A stretch of 64,000 nt of DNA from Bacilli bacterium (GCA_017409025.1 JAFQTN010000011.1:1-64000); one strand, 5' to 3'. Counted from the stretch's first letter, positions 1 to 8,079 are shown. The notes: generated by a model not told the origin, from the letters alone. Translations and numbers: made by a program.

Positions 1-420
1 AATACTTACCCATTTTAATTTAGGTATTTTAATTAATCTATTAACTAAATCAAGTTCAATATTACAATATTTTCTACCCTTATATTCACTATAAACTGCA
101 CTAGTAGTATAACTATGTCTATCAAATTTATTTTTATATTTTGGATAACCAAAACCATTATTATAATATTTCTTAATATTATCATCTAAATGAAATAAAG
201 TTTTTCTAATAATAATACTGTCTATTTCTTGCAAAAATGAATATTCATATTTTAAATTATTAACATAATCAGATATATTAGAATATACATTTTGATAACC
301 GTTATTTTTAGTATTAGATAGATAATAATTATAAATAAATCGGGAGCATCCAAAACTTTTATTAAGCAATTCTTTTTGTTCTTTATTTGGATATAATCTA
401 AATTTAAAAGACTTATACAT
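1..420 (-). CDS. tnpB: IS200/IS605-family TnpB (OrfB), N-terminal part, cut by window edge
   Basis: RNA-guided nuclease/accessory protein of IS605-type transposons. The first 140 codons are present and the frame runs off the left edge. The product begins MYKSFKFRLYPNKEQKELL, the usual start of the TnpB helix-turn-helix/wedge region (F-R-[IL]-Y-P-[NT]-x-x-Q), followed by SRFIYNYYL. The RuvC catalytic part and any 3' omega RNA would lie left of base 1. The start is fixed by an upstream Shine-Dalgarno (AAGAAAGGTAG) and promoter. No TnpA (Y1 transposase) gene lies upstream, so this may be a lone TnpB unit. Family call firm; integrity unknown. Confidence 0.85.
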   Translation of the reverse strand, partial: MYKSFKFRLYPNKEQKELLNKSFGCSRFIYNYYLSNTKNNGYQNVYSNISDYVNNLKYEYSFLQEIDSIIIRKTLFHLDDNIKKYYNNGFGYPKYKNKFDRHSYTTSAVYSEYKGRKYCNIELDLVNRLIKIPKLKWVSI

Positions 421-451
421 AATTATCACTACCTTTCTTAAAGATAATATA

Positions 452-481
452 ATTATATCAAACAACACGAACATACGTCAA
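452..481 (-). promoter_or_regulatory. sigma-A promoter of tnpB
   Basis: On the minus strand TTGACG (476-481) and TATAAT (452-457) are 18 bp apart, 32 bp before the tnpB start. The -35 lies in a CGAACATACGTC sequence that half-resembles a Gram-positive LexA box (CGAACN4GTTCG); a second GAAC-type half site is at about 491-505. LexA control is only a weak possibility. Confidence 0.6.
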
Positions 482-534
482 CACAAAAAAACATACATTT
501 GTTCTGTTTTTAGAGAACTTTCCTATTTTATAAA

Positions 535-567
535 AAAATACTATAGCTTAACTAGCTATAGTATTTT
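535..567. terminator. Bidirectional intrinsic terminator
   Basis: Perfect 14-bp inverted repeat (535-548 and 554-567) with a 5-nt loop and A/T tracts on both sides. On the minus strand it ends the two-gene operon 548-1356; its stem overlaps the last codons of the downstream gene. Confidence 0.85.
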
Positions 568-868
568 CACTATGTTTTTTACTATATAAATGTTTACTGA
601 TTAAAATTTCTACTACCCCTATTATAAACATTATTAAACTAGTATATACAAATTTCATAAAAAGATAGTCCGTTATAATAGAGATATTTATAAAATTTAT
701 AGATGAATTTATAATTAATTTTATTATAAATGTTAATACTACTAATAAAATAGCTGATAATAAGGTAATAATTCCTGTCAGTTTTAAAGCTTTCCGTTTA
801 TCCTTTATAATAATAAAAAATAAAACAGTTGTAATTAATATCAAGAAATACATTATATATAAGCTCAT
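548..868 (-). CDS. Small integral membrane protein, unknown function
   Basis: A 106-residue protein I do not recognise. It has about three hydrophobic segments (residues 4-20, 29-53 and 70-90) joined by short lysine-rich loops and a polar C-terminus ending SENTIAS. Its ATG overlaps the TGA of the upstream gene (ATGA at 865-868), so the two are translationally coupled. The last codons lie inside the terminator stem. Probably works with its partner at the membrane, but nothing in the sequence says how. Confidence 0.6.
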   Translation of the reverse strand: MSLYIMYFLILITTVLFFIIIKDKRKALKLTGIITLLSAILLVVLTFIIKLIINSSINFINISIITDYLFMKFVYTSLIMFIIGVVEILISKHLYSKKHSENTIAS

Positions 869-1356
869 ATTTTATCTTCCAATACTGATACTTCTATATC
901 ATATATATAATCTGATATATCTTGTCTATATATAGAACTTTTATTAATTACCCTACTTTTTACTTCATCACTTATATTATCAGTATTAAGAATAGATTCT
1001 GTTATTAAATTATATATTTCATCATTAGTTAATTTGGCTTCCGTATTATCATGTACTTTATATTCTACGATACTATCTAGTACTGTCTTGAGTGCTTCAT
1101 TTAATGGTACTGAACTCATTAAAATATTTGCTTCTTCATCAGTTAGTTCTAATTCTTCTTTAACAGTATAATATGTATTATTATATGAGCCATCATCGTT
1201 TATTAGTAAATCCCTAACGGTTATTTCATTTACTATTTCCGTTATTCCATCATTTTCAATTACATCAATAATTACTGAATACGTACTAGTTACAGTGTAA
1301 AGTCCTACTAATAAGATGGATAATATAATTACTACTATAGTTTTAGTTTTTTTCAT
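865..1356 (-). CDS. Membrane-anchored extracytoplasmic protein, unknown
   Basis: A 163-residue protein with an N-terminal signal anchor (residues 5-27, after MKKTK) and an acidic, mostly helical outer domain with no cysteine motif or known catalytic signature. It starts after a good Shine-Dalgarno (TAGGTGATAAAATG). It is the first gene of a two-gene operon with the small membrane protein 548-868 and is divergent from 1444-1941. Function unknown. Confidence 0.6.
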   Translation of the reverse strand: MKKTKTIVVIILSILLVGLYTVTSTYSVIIDVIENDGITEIVNEITVRDLLINDDGSYNNTYYTVKEELELTDEEANILMSSVPLNEALKTVLDSIVEYKVHDNTEAKLTNDEIYNLITESILNTDNISDEVKSRVINKSSIYRQDISDYIYDIEVSVLEDKI

Positions 1357-1396
1357 TTTATCACCTAGTATTAATATGTACTATTTTTTAAAATTA

Positions 1397-1425
1397 ATGA
1401 CTTTTTTAAAATTATTTGTTATAAT
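1397..1425 (+). promoter_or_regulatory. sigma-A promoter of gene 1444-1941
   Basis: ATGACT (1397-1402), 17-bp spacer, TATAAT (1420-1425); the Shine-Dalgarno GAGGTG follows directly, giving a very short leader. Confidence 0.6.
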
Positions 1426-1443
1426 ACTTACCGAGGTGTTATT

Positions 1444-1941
1444 ATGAATGAAATTTATGTTGCACATCAAGTTGTTTTTAACAAAAAATTTAATAAACAT
1501 GCATACTTACACAGTGAACAATTGGGTTGTCATTTTGATAATCAATATATGGTTAGTAAAGAAGTAGTTTTATTAACTGTAAATAAGGATGGGAAACTTT
1601 GCTATCTTGATACTCAAGAACCTTGTGTATTGATTAATCCTATTTATTTACAAAAATCAATCACACTCTTTGAATGTCGTTTTTGTAGTAGATACGTAGC
1701 AAACGGTATGGATTGTGAACAAAAAGCCACTCTTAAATCAGAAATCATGGGCTTAGTTAATATTATGCCAATTTCAGAATTTACTAAAGTAGGATATATT
1801 CCTATGGCAATATCATTAGTTAATGAATATAATGAAAATGTTAAGGGACAATTCGAACCTATTACAGATAAAACTTATACCGATACTATGATTGGAATTA
1901 ATTCTGGTTTCTCTAGAATAAGAGAAAAAAAAGATAATTAA
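1444..1941 (+). CDS. Hypothetical protein with a Cys cluster
   Basis: A 165-residue soluble protein not recognised by family. The middle holds ECRFCSRYVANGMDCEQ (about residues 77-93), a CxxC plus a third Cys that could bind a metal, but there is no full zinc-finger pattern. The N-terminal half looks beta-rich (HLHSEQLGCHFD, EVVLLTVNKDGKLCYLD). It has its own promoter and a terminator shared with the convergent SDR gene, so it is a single-gene unit. Confidence 0.6.
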   Translation: MNEIYVAHQVVFNKKFNKHAYLHSEQLGCHFDNQYMVSKEVVLLTVNKDGKLCYLDTQEPCVLINPIYLQKSITLFECRFCSRYVANGMDCEQKATLKSEIMGLVNIMPISEFTKVGYIPMAISLVNEYNENVKGQFEPITDKTYTDTMIGINSGFSRIREKKDN

Positions 1942-1950
1942 TAATTTTAA

Positions 1951-1980
1951 AAAGTTACTTCAAATTGAAGTAATTTTTTT
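1951..1980. terminator. Bidirectional terminator between convergent genes
   Basis: TTACTTC (1955-1961) and GAAGTAA (1967-1973) form a hairpin flanked by A and T runs, serving both the plus-strand gene 1444-1941 and the minus-strand SDR gene. Confidence 0.75.
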
Positions 1981-2923
1981 AACCTTTATATTGTCCGCCA
2001 TTTATATGCATTACTTGCCCTGTTACATAAGAAGAATCATCACTTGCAAGATATACGAATAATGGTGCTATTTCATATGTTTCTCCTGCTCTTTTCATCG
2101 GTGCATCTGCTCCTAATGTAGGAATCTTTTCTTTTTCCCAACAAGCAGGCTGTAATGCTGTCCAGAAATATCCTGGTGCTACCGCATTTACACGAATATT
2201 TTTATCAGCTAAATTAGTTGATAATGCCCTTGTAAACCCTACGATAGCTCCTTTACTGGTTACATAATCTATAAGTTCAGGTTCACCATAGAATGTTGTA
2301 ATAGATGATACATTAATGATTGATGCTCCAGGACACATATATTTTAGTGCACTCTTTGTTAAATAGAAAATTGAATACATATTAGTCTTCATCGTATAAT
2401 CAAATTGTTCATCACTAATATCTAATAAACTTTTTTGTTGATACTGTACCCCTGCATTATTTACTAAAATATCTATTTTCCCAAAATGATTCATTGTTTC
2501 GTTAACTATATATTCGCAAAAATTCTTATCTTTAACATCACCTGCTAATAATAAACATTCTCCACCTAAGGCTTCTATATATTCTTTTGTTTCTTTAGCA
2601 TCACGGTGCTCATTTAGATATGCTATAACTACTTTTGCACCTTCCTTTATATAACTAATAGCTACTGCTCTACCTATTCCGGAATCTCCTCCTGTTATAA
2701 TTGCTACTTTACCATTTAATTTACCAGATGATTTATATGATGTATTATCAAATATAGGTCTAGGGTGCATCAAATATTCCATCCCTGGTTGAACATCTTG
2801 TTCTTGCGGTGGATATTTTATCTTAAATTTATTGCACTTATAACCATATCCAAAGTTATCTATATATTCAAGTCCATAATTATCTTGACCATTTACTTTA
2901 TCATAATAAAATTTATAATCCAT
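1979..2923 (-). CDS. SDR-family NAD(P)-dependent oxidoreductase (Gsp39/YghA type)
   Basis: Classical short-chain dehydrogenase of 314 residues with the long N-terminal extension seen in the B. subtilis general stress protein 39 group. Cofactor motif TGGDSGIG (about residue 77), NNAG (about 155), catalytic Ser in INVSS and Tyr-Lys in YVTSK, C-terminal AP-G and GQVMHINGG. The substrate cannot be told; relatives reduce aldehydes or sugar-like compounds and are often stress-induced. Single-gene unit with a Shine-Dalgarno (TAGGAGTGATTAAATG) and a downstream bidirectional terminator. Confidence 0.85.
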   Translation of the reverse strand: MDYKFYYDKVNGQDNYGLEYIDNFGYGYKCNKFKIKYPPQEQDVQPGMEYLMHPRPIFDNTSYKSSGKLNGKVAIITGGDSGIGRAVAISYIKEGAKVVIAYLNEHRDAKETKEYIEALGGECLLLAGDVKDKNFCEYIVNETMNHFGKIDILVNNAGVQYQQKSLLDISDEQFDYTMKTNMYSIFYLTKSALKYMCPGASIINVSSITTFYGEPELIDYVTSKGAIVGFTRALSTNLADKNIRVNAVAPGYFWTALQPACWEKEKIPTLGADAPMKRAGETYEIAPLFVYLASDDSSYVTGQVMHINGGQYKG

Positions 2924-2976
2924 TTAATCACTCCTAGTCTTATATTATGCAAAATAACTATTTTAGTGATTAAAAC

Positions 2977-3035
2977 AAAAAAAGAAATCTTTTTCTATTT
3001 ATCACTTACACTAAACAGATAAGATTTCTTTTTTT
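2977..3035. terminator. Long bidirectional terminator hairpin
   Basis: Arms 2977-2990 and 3022-3035 (AGATTTCTTTTTTT type) are complementary, with an inner TTATC/GATAA pair. It lies downstream of the secreted-protein gene 3124-3975 on the minus strand. Confidence 0.7.
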
Positions 3036-3123
3036 CAAACATTTAGTATTTTTTACATATATATTAAATTATACTTTTTATTAAACCACTTACATATAAT
3101 TTAATTAGTTGATATATTGTTTT

Positions 3124-3975
3124 TTACCATGAACCTGACCAAACAGAATGAGCTGTAGGAATGTCATCATAATAACTAACATTACTTGATGTTAATTCAA
3201 TACCACTTGTTGATATATAGTGATTTGATGCATTTGAACCAGTTATTGTTGAGGTTGCATGTGCATAATCAGCATACATATCTAATCTTGTGATTGTATT
3301 AGAATTATTTTTAGATACATCGTAATATAATGTTGAAGCTAATGAAATTATTGAGTCACTAGGTAGTTTAAATACCGCACTTCCGCCAGTTGATGTTTTT
3401 TGTTTGTTATAATAACTTGAATCGGTTACGCAATCACCTGAAGAATAGCAATAATAAGTTGTTAAATAAACACTAGAGTTAATGTATACATCATCATCAA
3501 AACCAATACCTATAATATCGTAACTACGTTTAGATGGCATATTTTTCCATGTAAGGCTATTCTTATATCTGTATTTGGTTCCATTTTGTGATATTGTAGA
3601 TACCATTTTCTTATATGTAGTTTCAATTGTAGTACGAGGGGCGTTTCCTGAACTTTGATTTTCATATTCTTCTTTAGTAACTTCTATAAAAGTGCTTTCA
3701 CCATTTAAATTAGTATATATAGATTTGTAATACTTTTCGTTTTGCGAAACAAGTGATGCGTCTAAATTTTTATTTTCATTATATGTGGTTTCGTCCATAT
3801 AGTAAATTTCATCTTCACTAAATCCCAAATTCAATAAAGTATTATATTCATTACTAGTTATTTTAATACCAAAATAATTTTCATATTCATCCGCTTTAAC
3901 ATTCCCTAAACTCAATGTAAACACAAATAAAGATACTAACAATACTCCAAATACATTACTTTTCTTGATTAACAT
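3124..3975 (-). CDS. Secreted protein with signal peptide, unknown
   Basis: A 283-residue protein with an N-terminal Sec signal peptide (residues 1-28, probable cleavage after VKA, before DE). The N-terminal third of the mature part is acidic and helical; the rest is Ser/Thr/Tyr-rich and beta-like, with two Cys in YYCYSSGDCVT (about residue 175) that could form a disulfide. No transmembrane anchor or LPXTG. Starts behind CAGAAAGGAGGTAAGAAAATG. An XRE regulator with a membrane segment lies upstream on the same strand. Function unknown. Confidence 0.65.
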   Translation of the reverse strand: MLIKKSNVFGVLLVSLFVFTLSLGNVKADEYENYFGIKITSNEYNTLLNLGFSEDEIYYMDETTYNENKNLDASLVSQNEKYYKSIYTNLNGESTFIEVTKEEYENQSSGNAPRTTIETTYKKMVSTISQNGTKYRYKNSLTWKNMPSKRSYDIIGIGFDDDVYINSSVYLTTYYCYSSGDCVTDSSYYNKQKTSTGGSAVFKLPSDSIISLASTLYYDVSKNNSNTITRLDMYADYAHATSTITGSNASNHYISTSGIELTSSNVSYYDDIPTAHSVWSGSW

Positions 3976-4108
3976 TTTCTTACCTCCTTTCTGTTTTTAT
4001 ATTATAAAATTTGTAATTTTTTCCAAACAACCAGGCGAGAGAACCACTGGACTTAATAAGTTGAATCTCTTATTTTTAAACATCTTGCGGAGAGAATTTT
4101 ATGTAAAT

Positions 4109-4831
4109 TTATTTTTTAAAATCTAATTTAATTTCAATTTCTTTGGTTATTTCTTCATCATTATCAGTTAAAAATCTAAAAGTCATCACTACATTATTTT
4201 CTAACATTTCGCTTCTTTTTAAAGCAATTTGTGTGTTGTGGTTCGCATTAAATGTATCTGCAAATTCAGATATACTTACGATTTCATCCATCGCTTCAAT
4301 ATCATAAATATATCCATATCTAAATAAATATTCATTACTTGATTTTAAATCATATTCATAGTTTTTAATTTTTGTCAAAGAAAAATTAGGGTCTTTAAAT
4401 TTTATTTCGTTAATTATTATAGATGTATTATTTTTATTAAATATAACATTCCCTTTAATATAATATTTTTCACTTTCTGTGCTTGAAATATCATACACAT
4501 ATGTCTTACTATCATAGTAAATAACTATTGTTGATACTAATACAATTATTAATGTTATTATAGATATTATTATTTTAAACTTCGTAGGAATTTTTTTCTT
4601 TTCTTTAACTTTATCATCTCTCTTTATTTCACCACTTAATAATTCATCAGAACTTATTCCTAAAATTTTACTTACATCATTAATTATTGAAATATCTGGT
4701 AAAGTTAATCCTCTTTCCCATTTTGAAACTGCACGGAAACCTACTCCAACCTTGTCCCCTAAATCCTGTTGCGTAAGACCTTGTTCTTTTCTCAACTTTG
4801 CAATTAATTTCCCTATTTTCTTATTATCCAT
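4109..4831 (-). CDS. XRE-family regulator with membrane anchor
   Basis: A 240-residue protein. Residues 1-68 are a Cro/C1-type helix-turn-helix (IGKLIAKLRKEQGLTQQDLGDKVGVGFRAVSKWERGL follows the family pattern). A single transmembrane segment lies at about 83-104 (FKIIISIITLIIVLVSTIVIYY) and the C-terminal ~135 residues are presumably outside. Such one-protein sensors are common in Firmicutes. It may control the secreted protein 3124-3975 just downstream; this is inferred from adjacency only. Confidence 0.75.
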   Translation of the reverse strand: MDNKKIGKLIAKLRKEQGLTQQDLGDKVGVGFRAVSKWERGLTLPDISIINDVSKILGISSDELLSGEIKRDDKVKEKKKIPTKFKIIISIITLIIVLVSTIVIYYDSKTYVYDISSTESEKYYIKGNVIFNKNNTSIIINEIKFKDPNFSLTKIKNYEYDLKSSNEYLFRYGYIYDIEAMDEIVSISEFADTFNANHNTQIALKRSEMLENNVVMTFRFLTDNDEEITKEIEIKLDFKK

Positions 4832-4877
4832 ACTTCTTACTACTTATCAAGTTACAACTTGATATTCCCTTCCTTTT

Positions 4878-5156
4878 TTATTTATCTTCATTAACAAAGA
4901 AATCTCTAATATCTTTATTCAATGATTCTGCAATTCTGCCTAGAACATATATTGCTAAATGTTTACCTCTACTTTCATTTTCAATATCACACACATATTC
5001 TCTAGATAGTTCTGCCATATCCGCAAGATCTTGTTGTGTAAGATTTTTTTCTAATCTAAATTTTCGTATATTTCTTCTGATAATTGTGTAATAATGCTCA
5101 TCATCATGAATATAAGATTTTTCTTTTAATAAAGTTTCTTTCAAAAGTACCACCAT
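4878..5156 (-). CDS. XRE-family transcriptional regulator
   Basis: Small Cro/C1-type repressor, 92 residues, with the HTH at about residues 27-85 (NIRKFRLEKNLTQQDLADMAELSREYVCDIENE). The ATG at 5156 lies inside a Shine-Dalgarno-like AGGATGGTGG; a TTG four codons later would have better spacing, so the start is uncertain. An extended -10 promoter lies upstream. It precedes the membrane-anchored XRE regulator on the same strand with a 46-bp gap, possibly co-transcribed. Confidence 0.75.
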   Translation of the reverse strand: MVVLLKETLLKEKSYIHDDEHYYTIIRRNIRKFRLEKNLTQQDLADMAELSREYVCDIENESRGKHLAIYVLGRIAESLNKDIRDFFVNEDK

Positions 5157-5233
5157 CCTATATATCTATTTTGTCTTTTTTTTATTATTAAATATATAGG
5201 CTAACAGCCACTTTTTGCCAATTTTACACCTTT

Positions 5234-5242
5234 ATTATACCA
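5234..5242 (-). promoter_or_regulatory. Extended -10 promoter for the XRE gene
   Basis: TGGTATAAT on the minus strand (TGnTATAAT), about 80 bp before the gene 4878-5156; no convincing -35. Confidence 0.45.
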
Positions 5243-5367
5243 TTTATCAATTTTGTTGTATATTCACTATTCTTTGACATTTACTTCCTATAAAATTATT
5301 TTTTTAGGTATCCATTATATTAATTTTTATATGGTAGAAATATAATATATTGAAAGGAGTGATATAA

Positions 5368-5514
5368 ATGTACGGGTATGGATATGGTTATGGTGGATAT
5401 GGTGTTGAATGGATTTGGATAGTAATAGTAGTTTTTATACTTTTATTCATAGTATTTGGTAATAATAGAGGAAATTGTGGATGCAACAACAATTGCCATC
5501 AAAATCATTGTTAA
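5368..5514 (+). CDS. 48-residue Gly/Tyr-rich membrane peptide with Cys/His tail (YjcZ-like)
   Basis: Short gene: MYGYGYGYGGYG at the N-terminus, one transmembrane segment (about residues 15-31) and a tail with four Cys and two His (NCGCNNNCHQNHC). The Gly/Tyr start plus single membrane span is the plan of the YjcZ/SscA small spore proteins; the Cys/His tail could bind metal or crosslink. Support comes from an ideal Shine-Dalgarno (AAAGGAGTGATATAAATG), a TATAAT upstream (about 5341) and a strong terminator straight after the stop. Assignment to spores is inference, helped by sporulation genes nearby. Confidence 0.75.
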   Translation: MYGYGYGYGGYGVEWIWIVIVVFILLFIVFGNNRGNCGCNNNCHQNHC

Positions 5515-5518
5515 TAAT

Positions 5519-5559
5519 AAAAAGTAATTATCATTTTACTTCTTTGATAATTACTTTTT
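5519..5559. terminator. Bidirectional terminator
   Basis: Perfect 15-bp stem (5519-5533 and 5545-5559), 11-nt loop, A/T tracts both sides; ends the small peptide gene and the convergent 5551-6639 gene. Confidence 0.85.
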
Positions 5560-6639
5560 ATTGTTTTTTGCTCTTTTACGTTTATATTCATCTATCCTGA
5601 TAAAGTCATTCATAAATGTATTATATACTGTTTTGAAAATTATTTCATATGGAGTATCTTTGTGTGTTTTTAATTCTGTCCATTTGCCAGTTTCATCAAA
5701 ATTTATTTCTGGATTGGATATTAAATTTTTATTATCTTCTTCAAACCAAACAATACCAAAGTTTTGCATATTACTAGCAACACCTAATATGGCATGAATT
5801 ATATGATTTAAAACTTCATAATGATTAGATTGAGGTACTCTTTCTAATAATATTGAAAATAATTCTTCAGTTGATAAGTTCTCAATAAATAAATTAATTT
5901 TAGTAAAATTACTTTCAATTAATTTTTCTTTTAAGTATTCTTTTAGCAGGCTATCTATTATTTGTTTTTTTGTTTCTGAAGTTTCTTGATAGTAGGTTTC
6001 ATCTACCTTTATTTTGTGATAAATATCTCTAGTAATGATAGGTCTATATTCATCTGATTTGCTATTCATATGTGTTAATTCCGAAGATAATGATTTTTGT
6101 GTTTCTTCACAGATCTTTTTAGCCATAACTTCAGATTCTCTTATATCTTTGTATTGACTTTCCAGCGATATTCTTTTTGAAATTATTTCTTCTTGTTCTT
6201 TTTTCACATTATCATATTTCTTTTTTGTCTTATTATAATCATTTAAATAGTAACTATTTAACAAAAGATTAGGTAATAGATTAATTCCTACGCTTGCACC
6301 TATTGCAGGTATAGCTAAAGTTAATGCATTTATTTCGGCATTAGGCTTTATATCCTTAAAAAATATAGCTACTATTGTATTCAAAAGGAAACATGTTCCG
6401 AATATATATATGGTTCTTTTAATACTTGGTTTAATATTTTTTTCTTGATTTTCTTTTCTCTCTTGTTTACGATTTAATTCTTTTTCTAATTCTTTTAGTT
6501 CTTTATCATATGTAGCTATTTTTTCATCTAATAATGATAATTCCGAAGAAATATTTTCTCTTTTTGTTTTAATAATTTCGTATGATTTTTTAAGCATTTT
6601 AACTTTTAGGTTTGTTTTCATTGTTTCACTTCCATTCAT
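5551..6639 (-). CDS. Coiled-coil membrane protein, unknown
   Basis: A 362-residue protein. Residues 15-70 form a charged coiled coil, two hydrophobic segments follow at about 74-92 and 103-128, then a second long coiled coil (135-195) and a C-terminal globular region (200-355) that I do not recognise. A second Met (residue 7, MKTNLKV) also has a Shine-Dalgarno-like GGAAGTG; the first ATG follows AAAGGGGAATATT. Single-gene unit with its own strong promoter. Confidence 0.6.
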   Translation of the reverse strand: MNGSETMKTNLKVKMLKKSYEIIKTKRENISSELSLLDEKIATYDKELKELEKELNRKQERKENQEKNIKPSIKRTIYIFGTCFLLNTIVAIFFKDIKPNAEINALTLAIPAIGASVGINLLPNLLLNSYYLNDYNKTKKKYDNVKKEQEEIISKRISLESQYKDIRESEVMAKKICEETQKSLSSELTHMNSKSDEYRPIITRDIYHKIKVDETYYQETSETKKQIIDSLLKEYLKEKLIESNFTKINLFIENLSTEELFSILLERVPQSNHYEVLNHIIHAILGVASNMQNFGIVWFEEDNKNLISNPEINFDETGKWTELKTHKDTPYEIIFKTVYNTFMNDFIRIDEYKRKRAKNNKK

Positions 6640-6661
6640 AATATTCCCCTTTTCTTTAATT

Positions 6662-6689
6662 ATTATATCTACTGTTTTTATATTGTCAA
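6662..6689 (-). promoter_or_regulatory. sigma-A promoter of gene 5551-6639
   Basis: Minus-strand TTGACA (6684-6689), 16-bp spacer, TATAAT (6662-6667), close to consensus. Confidence 0.75.
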
Positions 6690-6752
6690 GAATATTCTAT
6701 TTTTAATTTCAAAATTATATCATTATAATTTTATATAAATATTATAAAATTA

Positions 6753-6824
6753 AAAACCACTTTCGTGGTTAATATTCAAAGTGGCATTCCTAAAAGGATT
6801 CGAACTTTTGACCGTATGCTTAGA
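6753..6824 (-). pseudogene. Decayed 3' half of tRNA-Arg(UCU) plus its terminator (fossil attachment site?)
   Basis: Direct copy of 7923-7994, from the anticodon loop (TCTAAGC) through the T arm (GTTCGAATCC), CCA and the terminator hairpin. The first 34 bases (terminator side) match exactly; the tRNA part differs only by C-to-T or G-to-A changes, as expected for an unselected copy in an AT-drifting genome. The 5' half of the tRNA is absent. The pair of direct repeats encloses the Fic gene. Confidence 0.75.
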
Positions 6825-6898
6825 TAGAGTTTCTACTATTTTTTCTGTTCGTAACTTTTTATGTATGGCATATTAATTATGGTGTCATAATATCAGTA

Positions 6899-7648
6899 TT
6901 AATCCTCATTAATTTCAAAATCTAATAATTCTTTACATATATTTTCATATAAATCTTGCTCATGTTTTATTGTATCAATTAAAAATATTTTATCATTTTC
7001 ATATTCTTTTAAACCTCTCATATAAAATGGTTTGTCATCATCCAATACGATAAATGGTATAATGTTATTTCTTAAACATTCTTTATACATAATAATTCTA
7101 CCTACACGACCATTTCCATCACCGAATGGATGAATACGTTCAAATTTATAATGAAAATCAATTATATCTTCTAATACAATATTAGTTTTTGCGTTATATT
7201 CAGCTAATAGATTTTCTATTTCTTTTTCTACATTTTCTGGTGCAGTAGTATTAGTAACATTGACTACACCAATTATATTAGGGACAAGTTTGAATCCTCC
7301 AACATTATATCTTGGATTTTCCTCGTCACTAGTATTTCTTTTCAGTATTTTATTCATTTCAATAATCATTTCTTTTGTTAGAAGTTCATCTACGTTATCT
7401 AATATATAGTCAAATAATTTAAAATGATTTTTAGTTTCAGTTAAATCATCTAATTTTATTAAATCATCACTTTTAGGGATAAACGAAGATGTATCAAATA
7501 TCGCTTCTGTTTGATCACTTGTTAACCTACTTCCTTCAATTTTATTTGAGTTATATGAAAAATTAACTTGTGAATAATGATATATATTTCCTTTAAATTT
7601 GGATTCTTTTTGTTTTATCAATTCATTTTTTATTTTGTTTATATCCAT
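6899..7648 (-). CDS. Fic-domain protein (probable AMP transferase, N-terminal inhibitory helix)
   Basis: A 249-residue Fic protein. The active-site motif is complete: HPFGDGNGRVGR (about residues 170-181), with the catalytic His and nucleotide-binding Asn/Arg. Near the N-terminus NSNKIEGSRL (about 32-41) matches the class II autoinhibitory [S/T]xxxE[G/N] pattern, so it is probably self-inhibited. Fic enzymes transfer AMP, or rarely other groups, from nucleotides to hydroxyls on proteins; the target is not visible. It is the only gene between the tRNA-Arg and its decayed copy. Starts after TAGGAGGAATAATATATG. Confidence 0.85.
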   Translation of the reverse strand: MDINKIKNELIKQKESKFKGNIYHYSQVNFSYNSNKIEGSRLTSDQTEAIFDTSSFIPKSDDLIKLDDLTETKNHFKLFDYILDNVDELLTKEMIIEMNKILKRNTSDEENPRYNVGGFKLVPNIIGVVNVTNTTAPENVEKEIENLLAEYNAKTNIVLEDIIDFHYKFERIHPFGDGNGRVGRIIMYKECLRNNIIPFIVLDDDKPFYMRGLKEYENDKIFLIDTIKHEQDLYENICKELLDFEINED

Positions 7649-7718
7649 ATATTATTCCTCCTATTAATTAAATAATATTTAGTAACAAATTACTAGTTAT
7701 CAATTTTCCTATATATAA

Positions 7719-7748
7719 ATTATACCACCTACAATGTAGATGTGTAAA
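7719..7748 (-). promoter_or_regulatory. Promoter of the Fic gene with a palindrome in the spacer
   Basis: Minus-strand TTTACA (7743-7748), 18-bp spacer, TGGTATAAT (extended -10 at 7719-7724). An imperfect palindrome CACCTACAATGTAGATG (7726-7742, one mismatch) fills the spacer, the typical position of a repressor operator. The rest of 7649-7918 shows nothing else beyond the Shine-Dalgarno. Confidence 0.6.
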
Positions 7749-7918
7749 TTATTACTTATGTATTTAAAACATATTTTTTTAAATCAATTCATATTTTTAA
7801 AAATCAAAGTGAAATTTTATCATCATTTTTTCTATCCATTCTTAATAATTTGAACATTTTTCTTTTAATTAACTTAAAATTATAGTTTTTATTTAACTCA
7901 TAAAACCTTATAAAGTAA

Positions 7919-7941
7919 AGAAAAAAACCACTTTCGTGGTT
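7919..7941 (-). terminator. Terminator of tRNA-Arg
   Basis: Minus-strand AACCAC-GAAA-GTGGTT hairpin followed by a T run; identical in the decayed copy at 6753 onward. Confidence 0.8.
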
Positions 7942-7952
7942 AATATTCAAAG

Positions 7953-8029
7953 TGGCGTCCCCAAAAGGATTCGAACCTTTGACCGCACGCTTAGAAGGCG
8001 TGTGCTCTATCCAGCTGAGCTATGAGGAC
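7953..8029 (-). tRNA. tRNA-Arg (anticodon UCU), CCA encoded
   Basis: Full cloverleaf on the minus strand: acceptor GTCCTCA/TGGGGAC, D arm AGCTCAGCTGGATAGAGC, anticodon stem ACGCC/GGCGT-like with loop CTTCTAA (anticodon TCT), T arm with GGTTCGAATCC, discriminator G and genomic CCA. Decodes AGA/AGG. A hairpin sits just before its 5' end. Confidence 0.93.
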
Positions 8030-8030
8030 A

Positions 8031-8056
8031 GTTAGCAATAATTTCCGATTGCTAAC
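8031..8056 (-). other. Hairpin abutting the 5' end of the tRNA
   Basis: GTTAGCAAT (8031-8039) and ATTGCTAAC (8048-8056) form a perfect 9-bp stem between gerM and the tRNA. On the minus strand no T run follows, so it looks more like a spacer or processing structure in a gerM-tRNA transcript than a strong terminator. Confidence 0.5.
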
Positions 8057-8079
8057 TAATTATATAACAAAATTTATTT

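Noticed and set aside
468-505. LexA-box-like GAAC sequences before tnpB
   Set aside because: Each site matches only one half of CGAACN4GTTCG; kept as a remark, not a feature.
2765-3022. Plus-strand frame opposite the SDR gene
   Set aside because: Antisense shadow with no Shine-Dalgarno; the same applies to other frames lying opposite strong genes.
4020-4103. Possible structured leader before the secreted protein gene
   Set aside because: Only 4-6-bp complementarities and no terminator; nothing supports a riboswitch.
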